DNA of 11,626 nucleotides from Clostridiales bacterium (lineage in GTDB: Bacteria; Bacillota; Clostridia; Oscillospirales; QAMX01). The stretch covers positions 1 through 11,626 of the forward strand of contig JAEERN010000206.1 in NCBI GenBank assembly GCA_016285815.1, given 5' to 3'. Shown one piece after another: positions 1 through 6,981 of this stretch. Numbering within the stretch: the first letter of the stretch is position 1; every line of letters begins with the position of its first letter. The notes beneath the pieces are model-generated. The model made no database searches and was not told the origin of the DNA. It worked only from the letters and a program-made list of their open reading frames with translations. A program made the position numbers and the translations under genes.

Positions 1-258
1 CATGGACCGGATCCCGCCGCCCACCTCGCACTTCAGGCCGCTCTCCCGCCGGATGCGGCAGACCGTTTCAAAGTTCGGCGTCCGGCCCGTGCGGGCCCCC
101 TCCAGATCCACCAGATGGGCCCACTCCGCGCCGCAGGCGGCGAAATCCGCCGCAACGGCGGCCGGGTCGTCGCTGTACACCGTCATCTCGTCGTAATTTC
201 CCTTGTAAAGCCGGACCGCTTTCCCTTCGTAGAGATCGATGGCAGGAAGCAGGATCAC
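1..258 (-). CDS. hisA: HisA, phosphoribosylformimino-5-aminoimidazole carboxamide ribotide isomerase (N-terminal part)
   Basis: This is the first 86 codons of a (beta/alpha)8-barrel isomerase; the rest lies beyond the left edge. HisA isomerises ProFAR to PRFAR in the cytoplasm, in the middle of histidine synthesis. The N-terminus reads V/M-ILLPAIDLYEGKAVRL, with the family's first-strand catalytic Asp (D8) in PAID. It ends in the GGGIR phosphate-binding motif (about residues 80-84). The start is GTG at 258, supported by a GGAGGGG ribosome-binding site inside the end of hisH, 3 nt beyond the hisH stop. No ATG is available at the N-terminus. HisF shares the fold but has a different N-terminal sequence, so HisA is preferred. 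It is the seventh gene of the his operon and probably translationally coupled to hisH, its functional neighbour in the usual his gene order. Confidence 0.95.
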   Translation of the reverse strand, partial: MILLPAIDLYEGKAVRLYKGNYDEMTVYSDDPAAVAADFAACGAEWAHLVDLEGARTGRTPNFETVCRIRRESGLKCEVGGGIRSM

Positions 259-261
259 GTC

Positions 262-876
262 TCACCCCTCCGTTCCGCAGAAGGCCCGCAGGATCCCAAG
301 CCCCACGGTCCCGCTCTTTTCCGGGTGGAACTGACAGCCGAACACGTTGTCCCGCTCCACCGCGGCGGTCAGCTCCGCGCCGTACTCCGCCGTCGCCGTC
401 ACGCTTTCGGCACAGTCCGCCGCGTGATACGAGTGGACGAAATAGACGCAGTCCCCCTCCCGCAGTTCGCGGAACAGCGGCGACGGCCGCTTGACGATCA
501 GCGCGTTCCAGCCGATGTGGGGAATCTTCAGCCCGGCGGGGATGGTCTCGGCGATGGGCCGCACCGTCCCCGGGATCAGCCCGAGCCCCCGGTGCTCGCC
601 GTACTCCAGGCTCCTGTCGAACAGCAGCTGCATCCCGAGACAGATGCCCAGCAGCGGAACGCCCCGGGCCGCGGCCCCGGTCACGGCCTCGGCCAGACCC
701 GAGGCGAACAGCTTGTCCGCCGCGTCCCCGAAGGCGCCGACGCCCGGCAGCACCAGCCGCCCGGCCCGCCGCACCGTCTCCGGGTCCGAGGTCACCAGCA
801 CCTCTTCCCCCACGGCCGCGAAGGAACAGCGGAGCGAGAACAGATTCCCGACGCCGTAGTCCACGATCACCGTCAT
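262..876 (-). CDS. hisH: HisH, glutaminase subunit of imidazole glycerol phosphate synthase
   Basis: This 204-residue class I glutamine amidotransferase releases ammonia from glutamine. It passes the ammonia to HisF, which makes imidazole glycerol phosphate and AICAR. The triad is visible: the nucleophile C79 in GICLGMQ, and H184 and E186 in CQFHPEKSG. The N-terminus (MTVIVDYGVGNLFS) and the LPGVGAFG motif near 43-50 are typical of the family, and the length is usual. The ATG at 876 overlaps the hisB stop by one base (TGATG). An AAGGGAG ribosome-binding site lies 7 nt upstream. The partner hisF is not in the window and is expected downstream of hisA. PabA/TrpG-type glutaminases share the triad but not the surrounding sequence. 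Confidence 0.96.
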   Translation of the reverse strand: MTVIVDYGVGNLFSLRCSFAAVGEEVLVTSDPETVRRAGRLVLPGVGAFGDAADKLFASGLAEAVTGAAARGVPLLGICLGMQLLFDRSLEYGEHRGLGLIPGTVRPIAETIPAGLKIPHIGWNALIVKRPSPLFRELREGDCVYFVHSYHAADCAESVTATAEYGAELTAAVERDNVFGCQFHPEKSGTVGLGILRAFCGTEG

Positions 877-1463
877 CAGAGGACTCCCTTCGTGGACGGG
901 ATCGCCCCGTCCAGCGCCGAGTCCACCGCCGCCGCGGCCGCCAGCGCACGGGCAAAGGCCTTGAAGGCCCCCTCGATGATGTGGTGCGAGTTGTCCCCCG
1001 CCAGCTTTTTCAGGTGCAGGGTGACGCCGGCGCTGCGCACCAGCCCCCAGAAGAACTCCTGCACCAGCTCGGTGTCGAAGGAGCCCACCTTCTGGGTCGG
1101 AACGGGCAGGTCAAACCCCAGATAGGCCCGGCCGGACAGGTCCACGGCGCACAGGACCAGCGCCTCGTCCATGGGCAGCGCGATGCTGCCGTACCGGCAG
1201 AGCCCCGCCTTGTCCCCCAGCGCGCGGCCCAGCGCCGTGCCCAAGGCGATGCCGACGTCCTCCACCGTGTGGTGGTCGTCCACCCAGGTGTCGCCCCGGC
1301 AGGTCAGGGTCAGGTCAAAGCGCCCGTGCCGGGCGAACAGCGTCAGCATGTGGTCCAGGAACCCGACGCCGCTGTCCACGGCGGCGTTCCCGCCGCCGTC
1401 CAGCGTCAGGGTCAGCGAGATATCGGTCTCCGCGGTCTTTCGTTTCACTTCTGCGGTACGCAT
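876..1463 (-). CDS. hisB: HisB, imidazoleglycerol-phosphate dehydratase
   Basis: This 195-residue monofunctional dehydratase converts imidazole glycerol phosphate to imidazole acetol phosphate using manganese. The two metal-binding repeats are clear: HHTVE (H64, H65, E68) and HHIIE (H160, H161, E164). DH at 37-38 and the KVGSFDTELVQEFF stretch are also family hallmarks. There is no HAD phosphatase domain, so histidinol phosphatase must be encoded elsewhere. Two in-frame ATGs exist, at 1469 and 1463. A GGAGG site ends at 1471, only 1 nt from the first but 7 nt from the second, so 1463 (MRTAEVKRKT) is chosen. The gene overlaps the end of hisC by 19 nt, which suggests coupled translation. Confidence 0.96.
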   Translation of the reverse strand: MRTAEVKRKTAETDISLTLTLDGGGNAAVDSGVGFLDHMLTLFARHGRFDLTLTCRGDTWVDDHHTVEDVGIALGTALGRALGDKAGLCRYGSIALPMDEALVLCAVDLSGRAYLGFDLPVPTQKVGSFDTELVQEFFWGLVRSAGVTLHLKKLAGDNSHHIIEGAFKAFARALAAAAAVDSALDGAIPSTKGVL

Positions 1464-2524
1464 GCGCATCCCTCCAAGATCTCCGCAAGGGCGCCCGTCA
1501 GCGCCCGCATATCCTCCGGCGAACCCACCGTGATGCGGACGAAGTCCTTCGTCCTCGGGGCGGAAAAGTGCCGGACCAGGATCCCCCGATCCTTCAGCGC
1601 GCGGTACAGCGTCTCGCCGTCCGCGCCGGGGTACCGGGCGAACAGGAAGTTCGCCCGGGAATCCGTCAGCTCAAAGCCCATCGCGGCCAGCTCGGCCGCC
1701 GTCTTCTCCCGCTGGGCCGCCACGGCGCGGCAGTTGGCCCGAACGGTCTCCTCGCATTTCAGCATGGCCGCTCCCGCGGCCAGCGTCATCCGGTCCAGAT
1801 TATAGGGGTTGACGGAGAACCGGATCGCGTTCAGATCCGCGATCAGCGCCGCGCTGCCCGCGGCGTACCCCAGCCGCGCCCCGGCCATGGACCGCGACTT
1901 GGAAAAGGTCCGCGTCACCAGCAGGTTGTCGTATTCCGGGATCAGCGCCGCGGCGCTCTCCCCACCGAAGTCCACGTAGGCCTCGTCCACCACCACGACC
2001 CGGTCCCGGTCCTGGTCCAGCAGGGCCCGGATCCGCTCGGCCGGCAGGGCCAGCCCCGTGGGCGCGTTGGGATTGGCCAGGAACACCGTCCCGGCCAGAC
2101 CGGCATAGTCCTCCACCGCCACGGAAAAGTCCGGCCGCAGCGGAATCTCGCGGTACGGCACGCCGTTCACCGCGGCAAAGACGCGGTAAAAGCCGTAGGT
2201 GACGTCCGGGAACAGCGCGGGCCGCCCGCCGTCGCAAAAGGCCAGGAACGCGAAATCCAGCACCTCGTCCGAGCCGTTGGCCGGAACGATCTGGTCCGGC
2301 CCCACGCCCATGCTTTCGGCCAGCGCGGCCGTCAGCTCGCGGCAGTCCGGGTCGGGATAGAGCCGCAGCTTCTCCGCGGCCCCGCGGGCGGCCTCGACCA
2401 CCGCGGGGGGCACGTCGAAGGGCGACTCGTTGGTGTTCAGCTTGATATACCGGCCGCTCTGCGGCTGTTCGCCCGGCACGTACGGGGCCAGTCCGGCGTG
2501 TTTTTTGCTCAAAAATCGGCTCAT
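1445..2524 (-). CDS. hisC: HisC, histidinol-phosphate aminotransferase
   Basis: This 359-residue fold-type I PLP aminotransferase converts imidazole acetol phosphate and glutamate to histidinol phosphate. The PLP lysine is K209 in TFSKSRSMAGARLGY. NPNAPTG is at 151-157, the cofactor-contacting DEAY at 180-183, and the substrate-carboxylate arginine probably R330 in FVRITVG. N-terminal LNTNESPF is characteristic of HisC. Length is typical. The ATG at 2524 overlaps the hisD stop as ATGA, with GGAGGA 6 nt upstream. The same frame stays open far upstream into hisD, but that extension is not aminotransferase-like and has no start signal. Such enzymes sometimes also act on aromatic substrates; operon position supports the histidine role. 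Confidence 0.96.
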   Translation of the reverse strand: MSRFLSKKHAGLAPYVPGEQPQSGRYIKLNTNESPFDVPPAVVEAARGAAEKLRLYPDPDCRELTAALAESMGVGPDQIVPANGSDEVLDFAFLAFCDGGRPALFPDVTYGFYRVFAAVNGVPYREIPLRPDFSVAVEDYAGLAGTVFLANPNAPTGLALPAERIRALLDQDRDRVVVVDEAYVDFGGESAAALIPEYDNLLVTRTFSKSRSMAGARLGYAAGSAALIADLNAIRFSVNPYNLDRMTLAAGAAMLKCEETVRANCRAVAAQREKTAAELAAMGFELTDSRANFLFARYPGADGETLYRALKDRGILVRHFSAPRTKDFVRITVGSPEDMRALTGALAEILEGCACVPQK

Positions 2525-3804
2525 ATCCCGTCCTCCGTCCGGATCAGGGCGCTGCGCGCGTGGGCGGTGAGGCCCTCGCGCCGCGCAAAGGCGGCAACGT
2601 CGCCCGCGGCGGCCGCCAGCGCCTCGCGGGTGTAATAGGTGAACTGGGTCTTCTTCACGAAGTCGTCCACGGACAGGGGGCTGGAGAACCGCGCGGTCCC
2701 CCCGGTGGGCAGCGTGTGGTTCGGCCCGGCGAAATAGTCGCCCATGGCCTCGGGGCAATTCCGGCCCAGGAAGACCGAGCCCGCGTGGCGGATCCGGTCC
2801 AGCAGGGCGAAGGGGTCGTCCACACAGAGCTCCAGATGCTCGGGCGCGATCTCGTTGGCGATGTCCACCGCCTCGGACAGATCGTCGGCCACGATGATCT
2901 TGCCGTTCCCGTCGATGGAGGCCCGGGCGATCTCCGCCCGCTCCAGCAGGGGGATCTGCCGCTCCAGCTCGCCGGCCACGGCCCGGGCCAACGCCTCGGA
3001 GTCCGTCACCAGCACGGCGCTGGCCATCCTGTCGTGCTCGGCCTGAGACAGAAGATCCGCCGCGGCGTGGCGCGGATCGGTCTTCCCGTCCGCCACGATG
3101 AGGATCTCGCTGGGGCCGGCGATCATGTCGATGGCCACCTGTCCGAAGACCTGGCGCTTGGCCTCGGCCACATAGGCGTTGCCCGGGCCCACAATCTTGT
3201 CCGCCCGGGGAACGCTCTCCGTGCCGTAGGCCAGCGCCGCCACGGCCTGGGCGCCGCCGACCTTGAACACCCGGTCGACACCCGCCGTCCGCGCCGCGGC
3301 CAGGATCACCGGGGCGATCCGGCCGTCCCGTCCCGGCGGGGTCACCATGACCACCTCGGGGCACCCGGCGATCTTGGCCGGGATGGCGTCCATCAGCACC
3401 GTGGACGGATAGGCTGCCGTGCCTCCCGGCACATACAGACCCACCCGGTCCAGCGGGGTCACCTTCTGGCCGACGACGACGCCCTCCGCCCCGCCGCCGA
3501 CCAGGAAGCCGGACCGCTTCTGGTTCTCGTGGAACCGGCGGATGTTGGCCGCGGCGCGGCGCAGGATGCCCAGGAACTCCTCGCCCACCTCGGCCATGGC
3601 CGCGGCGAACTCCTCCTCCGTCACCGCAAGGGCCTCAAGGCGCGGCCCGTCGAACCGCTCGGTATAGTCGCGCAGGGCCTCGTCGCCCCGGGCGCGGACG
3701 TCCGCCACGATGGCCGCCACCGCGTCGGTCACGTCGGCCGTCGGAAGCGTCCTCGCAAAGATCTCTTTTCGCGGCACCTCGCCGCAGCGCAGGATCCGGA
3801 TCAC
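2521..3804 (-). CDS. hisD: HisD, histidinol dehydrogenase
   Basis: This 427-residue zinc enzyme oxidises L-histidinol to L-histidine in two NAD-dependent steps, the end of the pathway. By alignment from memory with the E. coli enzyme, the zinc ligands are Q254 and H257 (LLSQAEHD), D356 (MGDYFAG) and H415 (TAHARS). The catalytic pair is E322-H323 in APEHLEL. YVPGGTAAYPSTVLM (124-138) and GPGNAYV (206-212) are family signatures. The start is GTG at 3804, overlapping the hisG stop as GTGA. A strong GGAGGAG ribosome-binding site sits just upstream inside hisG. No catalytic residue is missing and the length is standard. Confidence 0.97.
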   Translation of the reverse strand: MIRILRCGEVPRKEIFARTLPTADVTDAVAAIVADVRARGDEALRDYTERFDGPRLEALAVTEEEFAAAMAEVGEEFLGILRRAAANIRRFHENQKRSGFLVGGGAEGVVVGQKVTPLDRVGLYVPGGTAAYPSTVLMDAIPAKIAGCPEVVMVTPPGRDGRIAPVILAAARTAGVDRVFKVGGAQAVAALAYGTESVPRADKIVGPGNAYVAEAKRQVFGQVAIDMIAGPSEILIVADGKTDPRHAAADLLSQAEHDRMASAVLVTDSEALARAVAGELERQIPLLERAEIARASIDGNGKIIVADDLSEAVDIANEIAPEHLELCVDDPFALLDRIRHAGSVFLGRNCPEAMGDYFAGPNHTLPTGGTARFSSPLSVDDFVKKTQFTYYTREALAAAAGDVAAFARREGLTAHARSALIRTEDGI

Positions 3805-4439
3805 AGGATCTCCTCCCTCGTCTCCGCCACGCCGCGGACCAGCGCCCCGATCGCGGCGGTCTTGAATTGAAAGCTCGCCTTGTTGGCGATGAGCCGCGCC
3901 GAGATGGGAAGCACCGTCTCGACCACCTCAAGGTCGTTCTCCCGCAGGGTGGTGCCCGTCTCCACGATGTCCACGATCACGTCGGACAGCCCCAGGATCG
4001 GCGCCAGCTCGATGGACCCGTTCAGATGGATGACGTCGATGTCCCGCCCCACGGCGGCATAGTGCCGCCGGGCGATGTTGGCGAACTTCGTCGCCACCCG
4101 CAGGGTGCGGCGCGTGTCGTCCCGAAAGTCCTTCGGCGCGGCCACGGCCATGCGGCACTTTCCGATGCCCAGATCCGCCAGCTCGTAGACCTCCGGCTCG
4201 TACTCCAGCAGGATGTCCTTGCCCACGACGCCCACGTCGGCCGCGCCGCGCTCCACGTAGATGGCCACGTCCGACGGCTTGACCCAAAAGGCGCGGACGC
4301 CCGTCTCCGGGTTTTCAAAGATCAGCTTCCGGCTGTTCTCCAGGATCGACGGACAGCCGAAGCCCGCCCGCTCCAGGATGGCATAGGCCTTTTCGCCCAG
4401 CCGCCCCTTGGGCAGCGCCACGTTAAGCGTTTTCTTCAA
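3801..4439 (-). CDS. hisG: HisG, ATP phosphoribosyltransferase catalytic subunit (short form)
   Basis: HisG condenses ATP with PRPP, the first committed step of histidine synthesis and normally its feedback-control point. At 212 residues this is the short form, lacking the C-terminal ACT-like regulatory domain. Short forms need HisZ, encoded immediately upstream. Visible motifs are ALPKGR (8-13), the DVGVVGKD segment (68-75) and the PRPP-binding IVDIVETGTTLREN stretch (about 154-167). The start codon is TTG at 4439. A GAGGTGAG ribosome-binding site ends 5 nt before it, and no in-frame ATG occurs until past residue 95. The gene overlaps the last codons of hisZ by 17 nt, consistent with fixed subunit stoichiometry in a hetero-octameric enzyme. 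Confidence 0.96.
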   Translation of the reverse strand: MKKTLNVALPKGRLGEKAYAILERAGFGCPSILENSRKLIFENPETGVRAFWVKPSDVAIYVERGAADVGVVGKDILLEYEPEVYELADLGIGKCRMAVAAPKDFRDDTRRTLRVATKFANIARRHYAAVGRDIDVIHLNGSIELAPILGLSDVIVDIVETGTTLRENDLEVVETVLPISARLIANKASFQFKTAAIGALVRGVAETREEIL

Positions 4440-5550
4440 CGGTTCTCACCTCGCCGTTTTCGTATCGGCACAGCGTTCTGCACCGCACCTTTTCGTTGGG
4501 CTTTGCGGTCACGAAGACCGTCCGTCCCCCGTCGGTCAGGGCCCGGACCGCCCGGTGCAGTCCCGGGTCGCTCCCCGCCCCGCCGTAGACCAGCATCACG
4601 TCCGCGTCAAAGGCGGGAAGCTTCCCGTCCAGCCGCTCCAGCAGGTCCATGTACACGGCAAAGCCGATGGCCCGCGACTTTTTCCCCATCTTCCGCATGA
4701 GCCCGTCGTATTGTCCGCCGGACAGCACGCTCTCCGGCAGGCCCTCGACGAACCCCCGGAACACCACGCCGTTGTAATAATTCCGGTCGCCCACCGCGGA
4801 AAAATCCACGCGGACCTTCTCCTTCAGCGGCGTGCCCTCGAAGACGCTCAGCGCGGTCCTCAACTCGTCCAGTCCCGCGCGCGCCCCGGCGGGCAGATCC
4901 TCGCCGGACAGCGCGCCGAGCGCCGAGTCCGGATCGCCGTAGACCGAGATCAGCTTTTCCAGCGGCGCGGCGGCCTCCGGCGCCAGCCCCGCCTCCGCGC
5001 AGACCGCCGCGACGCCGTGCAGGTTCTTCTCACCCACACAGCGGATCAGCGCCGCGCGGACCTCTTCCCGGGGCGAGACCGCGTCCGCCAGCGCCGACAG
5101 GACCCCCAGATGCGACACCGAAAGCACGAAATCCCGCTCGGCCGCCTCGAGGCTCTTGGCCGCCAGCCACAGCACCTCACCCACGCAGTAGCCGTCTACC
5201 GCGCCGAGACACTCCAGTCCGGTCTGAGGGATCTCCCGGAAGACCCCGGTCCTGGCGGACACGCGGTAGACGTTCTCATTATAGTACAGCTTGCGAACGT
5301 CCCCGTCCCCGTCCCGGTCGTTCCGGATGATGGAAAGGGTGACGTCCGGCTTCAGCGCCATGAGACGCCCGTTGGTGTCGGTGAAGGTGATCACGCCCTC
5401 CGAGACCAAAAAGTCCTTGTTGCGGCTGTAAAGGTCGTACTCTTCGAACTTTCCCATGCGATAGCGGGAATAGCCGAAGCGGTCGTACAGCGCGCGCAGG
5501 GCCGCGGCAACAGCCTCTGTCTCGTCCGTGATCCGGTTGTCGAAGTCCAT
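4423..5550 (-). CDS. hisZ: HisZ, regulatory subunit of ATP phosphoribosyltransferase (HisRS paralogue)
   Basis: HisZ is a histidyl-tRNA synthetase-like protein without aminoacylation activity. It activates short HisG and mediates histidine feedback. The 375 residues keep class II synthetase features: a motif 2-like LMALKPDVTLSIIRN (63-77), FREIPQTGLE (104-113), YYNGVVFRGF (258-267) and SGGQYDGL (277-284). The tRNA-binding C-terminal domain of true HisRS is reduced to a short tail, and adjacency to short hisG settles the assignment over HisS. The ATG at 5550 follows a GGAGGA site by 4 nt. It is the first gene of the operon, about 36 nt from the predicted transcription start. Confidence 0.95.
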   Translation of the reverse strand: MDFDNRITDETEAVAAALRALYDRFGYSRYRMGKFEEYDLYSRNKDFLVSEGVITFTDTNGRLMALKPDVTLSIIRNDRDGDGDVRKLYYNENVYRVSARTGVFREIPQTGLECLGAVDGYCVGEVLWLAAKSLEAAERDFVLSVSHLGVLSALADAVSPREEVRAALIRCVGEKNLHGVAAVCAEAGLAPEAAAPLEKLISVYGDPDSALGALSGEDLPAGARAGLDELRTALSVFEGTPLKEKVRVDFSAVGDRNYYNGVVFRGFVEGLPESVLSGGQYDGLMRKMGKKSRAIGFAVYMDLLERLDGKLPAFDADVMLVYGGAGSDPGLHRAVRALTDGGRTVFVTAKPNEKVRCRTLCRYENGEVRTVEENA

Positions 5551-5592
5551 CGTGTCCTCCGTTCTGCCCGTGCGGCAACGTAACTGTTTACT

Positions 5593-5621
5593 ATATTAAC
5601 ACTTTATCAGAGTAAAGTCAA
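5593..5621 (-). promoter_or_regulatory. sigma-A type promoter of the his operon
   Basis: On the minus strand, TTGACT (5621-5616) is separated by exactly 17 bp from TAATAT (5598-5593), giving a start near 5586. The leader to hisZ would be only about 36 nt, so a T-box or attenuator has no room. Two short inverted repeats overlap this area: GTAA-N4-TTAC at 5580-5591 and TGTT-N9-AACA at 5585-5601. Either could be a repressor operator, but both are short and unproven. Confidence 0.75.
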
Positions 5622-5666
5622 GGGGTTTTTCGCGCCCGCTCCGTTTTTTCCGCAGCGGTTTTTTTC

Positions 5667-5695
5667 TTGCTTTTTTTTCGGGCCCGTATTACAAT
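5667..5695 (+). promoter_or_regulatory. sigma-A type promoter for the hydrolase/URO-D unit
   Basis: TTGCTT (5667-5672), a 17-bp spacer and TACAAT (5690-5695) give a predicted start near 5702. T-runs at 5644-5649 and 5659-5665 fall at about -58 to -53 and -43 to -37, where UP-element subsites for the alpha subunit of RNA polymerase would lie. The promoter is back to back with the his promoter, with 45 bp between the two -35 boxes. Confidence 0.65.
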
Positions 5696-5754
5696 AGTAA
5701 GCGGGGCGGCTGCGGCCGCGCGGCGCCTTTTTTCGACAGATGGAGATGACTTCG

Positions 5755-6936
5755 ATGGATTTTTCTGCTTTGAAGGATTTTATGGACCGGCTGACAGCCT
5801 GGCGCATCCCGGGGAACAGCGTCTCCGTCCATCTGGACGGGAAAGAGGTCTTTTCCTACCGCTCCGGGTGGGCCGACGTCGAGGCCCGCGTTCCCATGGA
5901 CGAGACACCCGACCCGCTGTTCTTCATCTTCTCCTGCTCCAAGGTCGCCACGGTGACCGCCGCGCTCCAGCTCTATGAGCGCGGGCTGTTCCTGCTGGAC
6001 GACCCGCTCTACGACATCATCCCCGCGTTCCGGGACGTGACGGTCCTCCGCGCGGACGGGCGGCGGACCCCCGCCCGGCGGCCCATCACCCTGCGCCACC
6101 TGTTCACCATGACGGCCGGTCTGACCTACGACACGGGCACCGAGGCCTTTGCCCGCTCCCGCCAAGAGACCGACGGCCGCATGGACACTCTGGCCGTGAT
6201 CCGCAATCTGGCCGCGGACCCGCTGTCCTTCGAGCCGGGCACCCGCTGGCAGTACAGCCTGTGTCACGACGTGCTGGGCGCGGTGGTCGAAACGGTCTCC
6301 GGCATGCGTTTTTCCAACTACGTCCGGACGCACGTTTTCGAGCCTCTGGGCATGACCGACTCGTTTTACCACCCCGAGGGGCACGAGGACCGCATCGCCC
6401 CGCTCTACCACTTCAAAAACTCCGGCGAGACCCATCTGGCGGACCTTCAGCGGGCCGACGCCTCGCTGAACAAGGCCGACGGCGTTTTGCGGAACGTCGG
6501 GAAACACAACCCGGACATCTACGGTCCCGCCTATGACAGCGGCGGCTCCGGCGTCATCACCACCGTCTCGGACTACGCCAAATTGAGCAGCGCACTGGCC
6601 TGCGGCGGTCTCGGCGAGACCGGCGAACGGATCCTGGCCCCGGGCACGGTGGAGCTGTTGCGCACCGACCAGCTGGCCCCCGCCCAGCGGCGGGACTTCA
6701 ACTGGCCTCAGCTTTCGGGCTATGGCTACGGACTCGGTATCCGCACGCTGACGGACAAGGCCCTTTCCGGCTCGGTGGGGAACCTCGGCGAGTTCGGCTG
6801 GGGCGGCGCCGCCGGCGCCACGGTGCTGGCGGACCCGTCTCTGCGGCTGGGCGTGTTCTACGCTCACCATATGCTGAACCCGCAGGAGAGCTATTACCAG
6901 CCGCGGCTCCGCAACGTGCTGTACGCCTGTCTCTGA
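5755..6936 (+). CDS. serine hydrolase of the beta-lactamase/class C fold (esterase- or DD-peptidase-like)
   Basis: This 393-residue protein belongs to the beta-lactamase-related serine hydrolases (Pfam PF00144). The nucleophile motif SCSK (S60, K63) sits in FIFSCSKVATVTAAL. The second motif is YSL (Y167) where Y-S-N is common. The third, usually HGG or KTG, is replaced by GWGGAAG (about 348-354), as in EstB-type esterases. A YGYGLGI segment precedes it. No signal peptide or membrane segment is visible, so it is probably cytoplasmic. An ATG 15 nt upstream at 5740 is in frame, but 5755 is preferred because GGAG lies 9 nt before it and nothing precedes 5740. The substrate cannot be read from sequence; an ester or D-amino peptide is likely. 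It is followed 45 nt later by a URO-D-like gene on the same strand. Confidence 0.88.
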   Translation: MDFSALKDFMDRLTAWRIPGNSVSVHLDGKEVFSYRSGWADVEARVPMDETPDPLFFIFSCSKVATVTAALQLYERGLFLLDDPLYDIIPAFRDVTVLRADGRRTPARRPITLRHLFTMTAGLTYDTGTEAFARSRQETDGRMDTLAVIRNLAADPLSFEPGTRWQYSLCHDVLGAVVETVSGMRFSNYVRTHVFEPLGMTDSFYHPEGHEDRIAPLYHFKNSGETHLADLQRADASLNKADGVLRNVGKHNPDIYGPAYDSGGSGVITTVSDYAKLSSALACGGLGETGERILAPGTVELLRTDQLAPAQRRDFNWPQLSGYGYGLGIRTLTDKALSGSVGNLGEFGWGGAAGATVLADPSLRLGVFYAHHMLNPQESYYQPRLRNVLYACL

Positions 6937-6981
6937 GCGCCCTGCACCTCACCGACTTTTTCTGACAGGGAGACGATCGTC

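Noticed and set aside
1445..3364. 639-aa minus-strand frame suggesting a fusion upstream of HisC
   Set aside because: Only the last 359 residues are aminotransferase. The upstream part is an out-of-frame reading of hisD, and the HisC start has its own ribosome-binding site.
2560..3870. 436-aa plus-strand open frame opposite hisD
   Set aside because: It is an antisense shadow of hisD caused by GC-rich third positions. The product is Arg/His/Gly-rich, has no recognisable domain, and hisD itself is unambiguous.
5551..5592. T-box or histidine attenuator in the his leader
   Set aside because: The predicted leader is only about 36 nt, with no specifier stem, no T-box sequence and no histidine-codon leader peptide.
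5636..5665. Terminator-like CCGCT/AGCGG stem followed by T7 on the plus strand
   Set aside because: The stem is only 5 bp with a 13-nt loop, and no plus-strand transcript is expected to reach it. The T-run is better explained as promoter-upstream sequence.
5689..6870. 393-aa minus-strand open frame opposite the serine hydrolase
   Set aside because: The sense strand encodes a protein with clear catalytic motifs, promoter and ribosome-binding site. The antisense product looks like low-information GC-biased translation.
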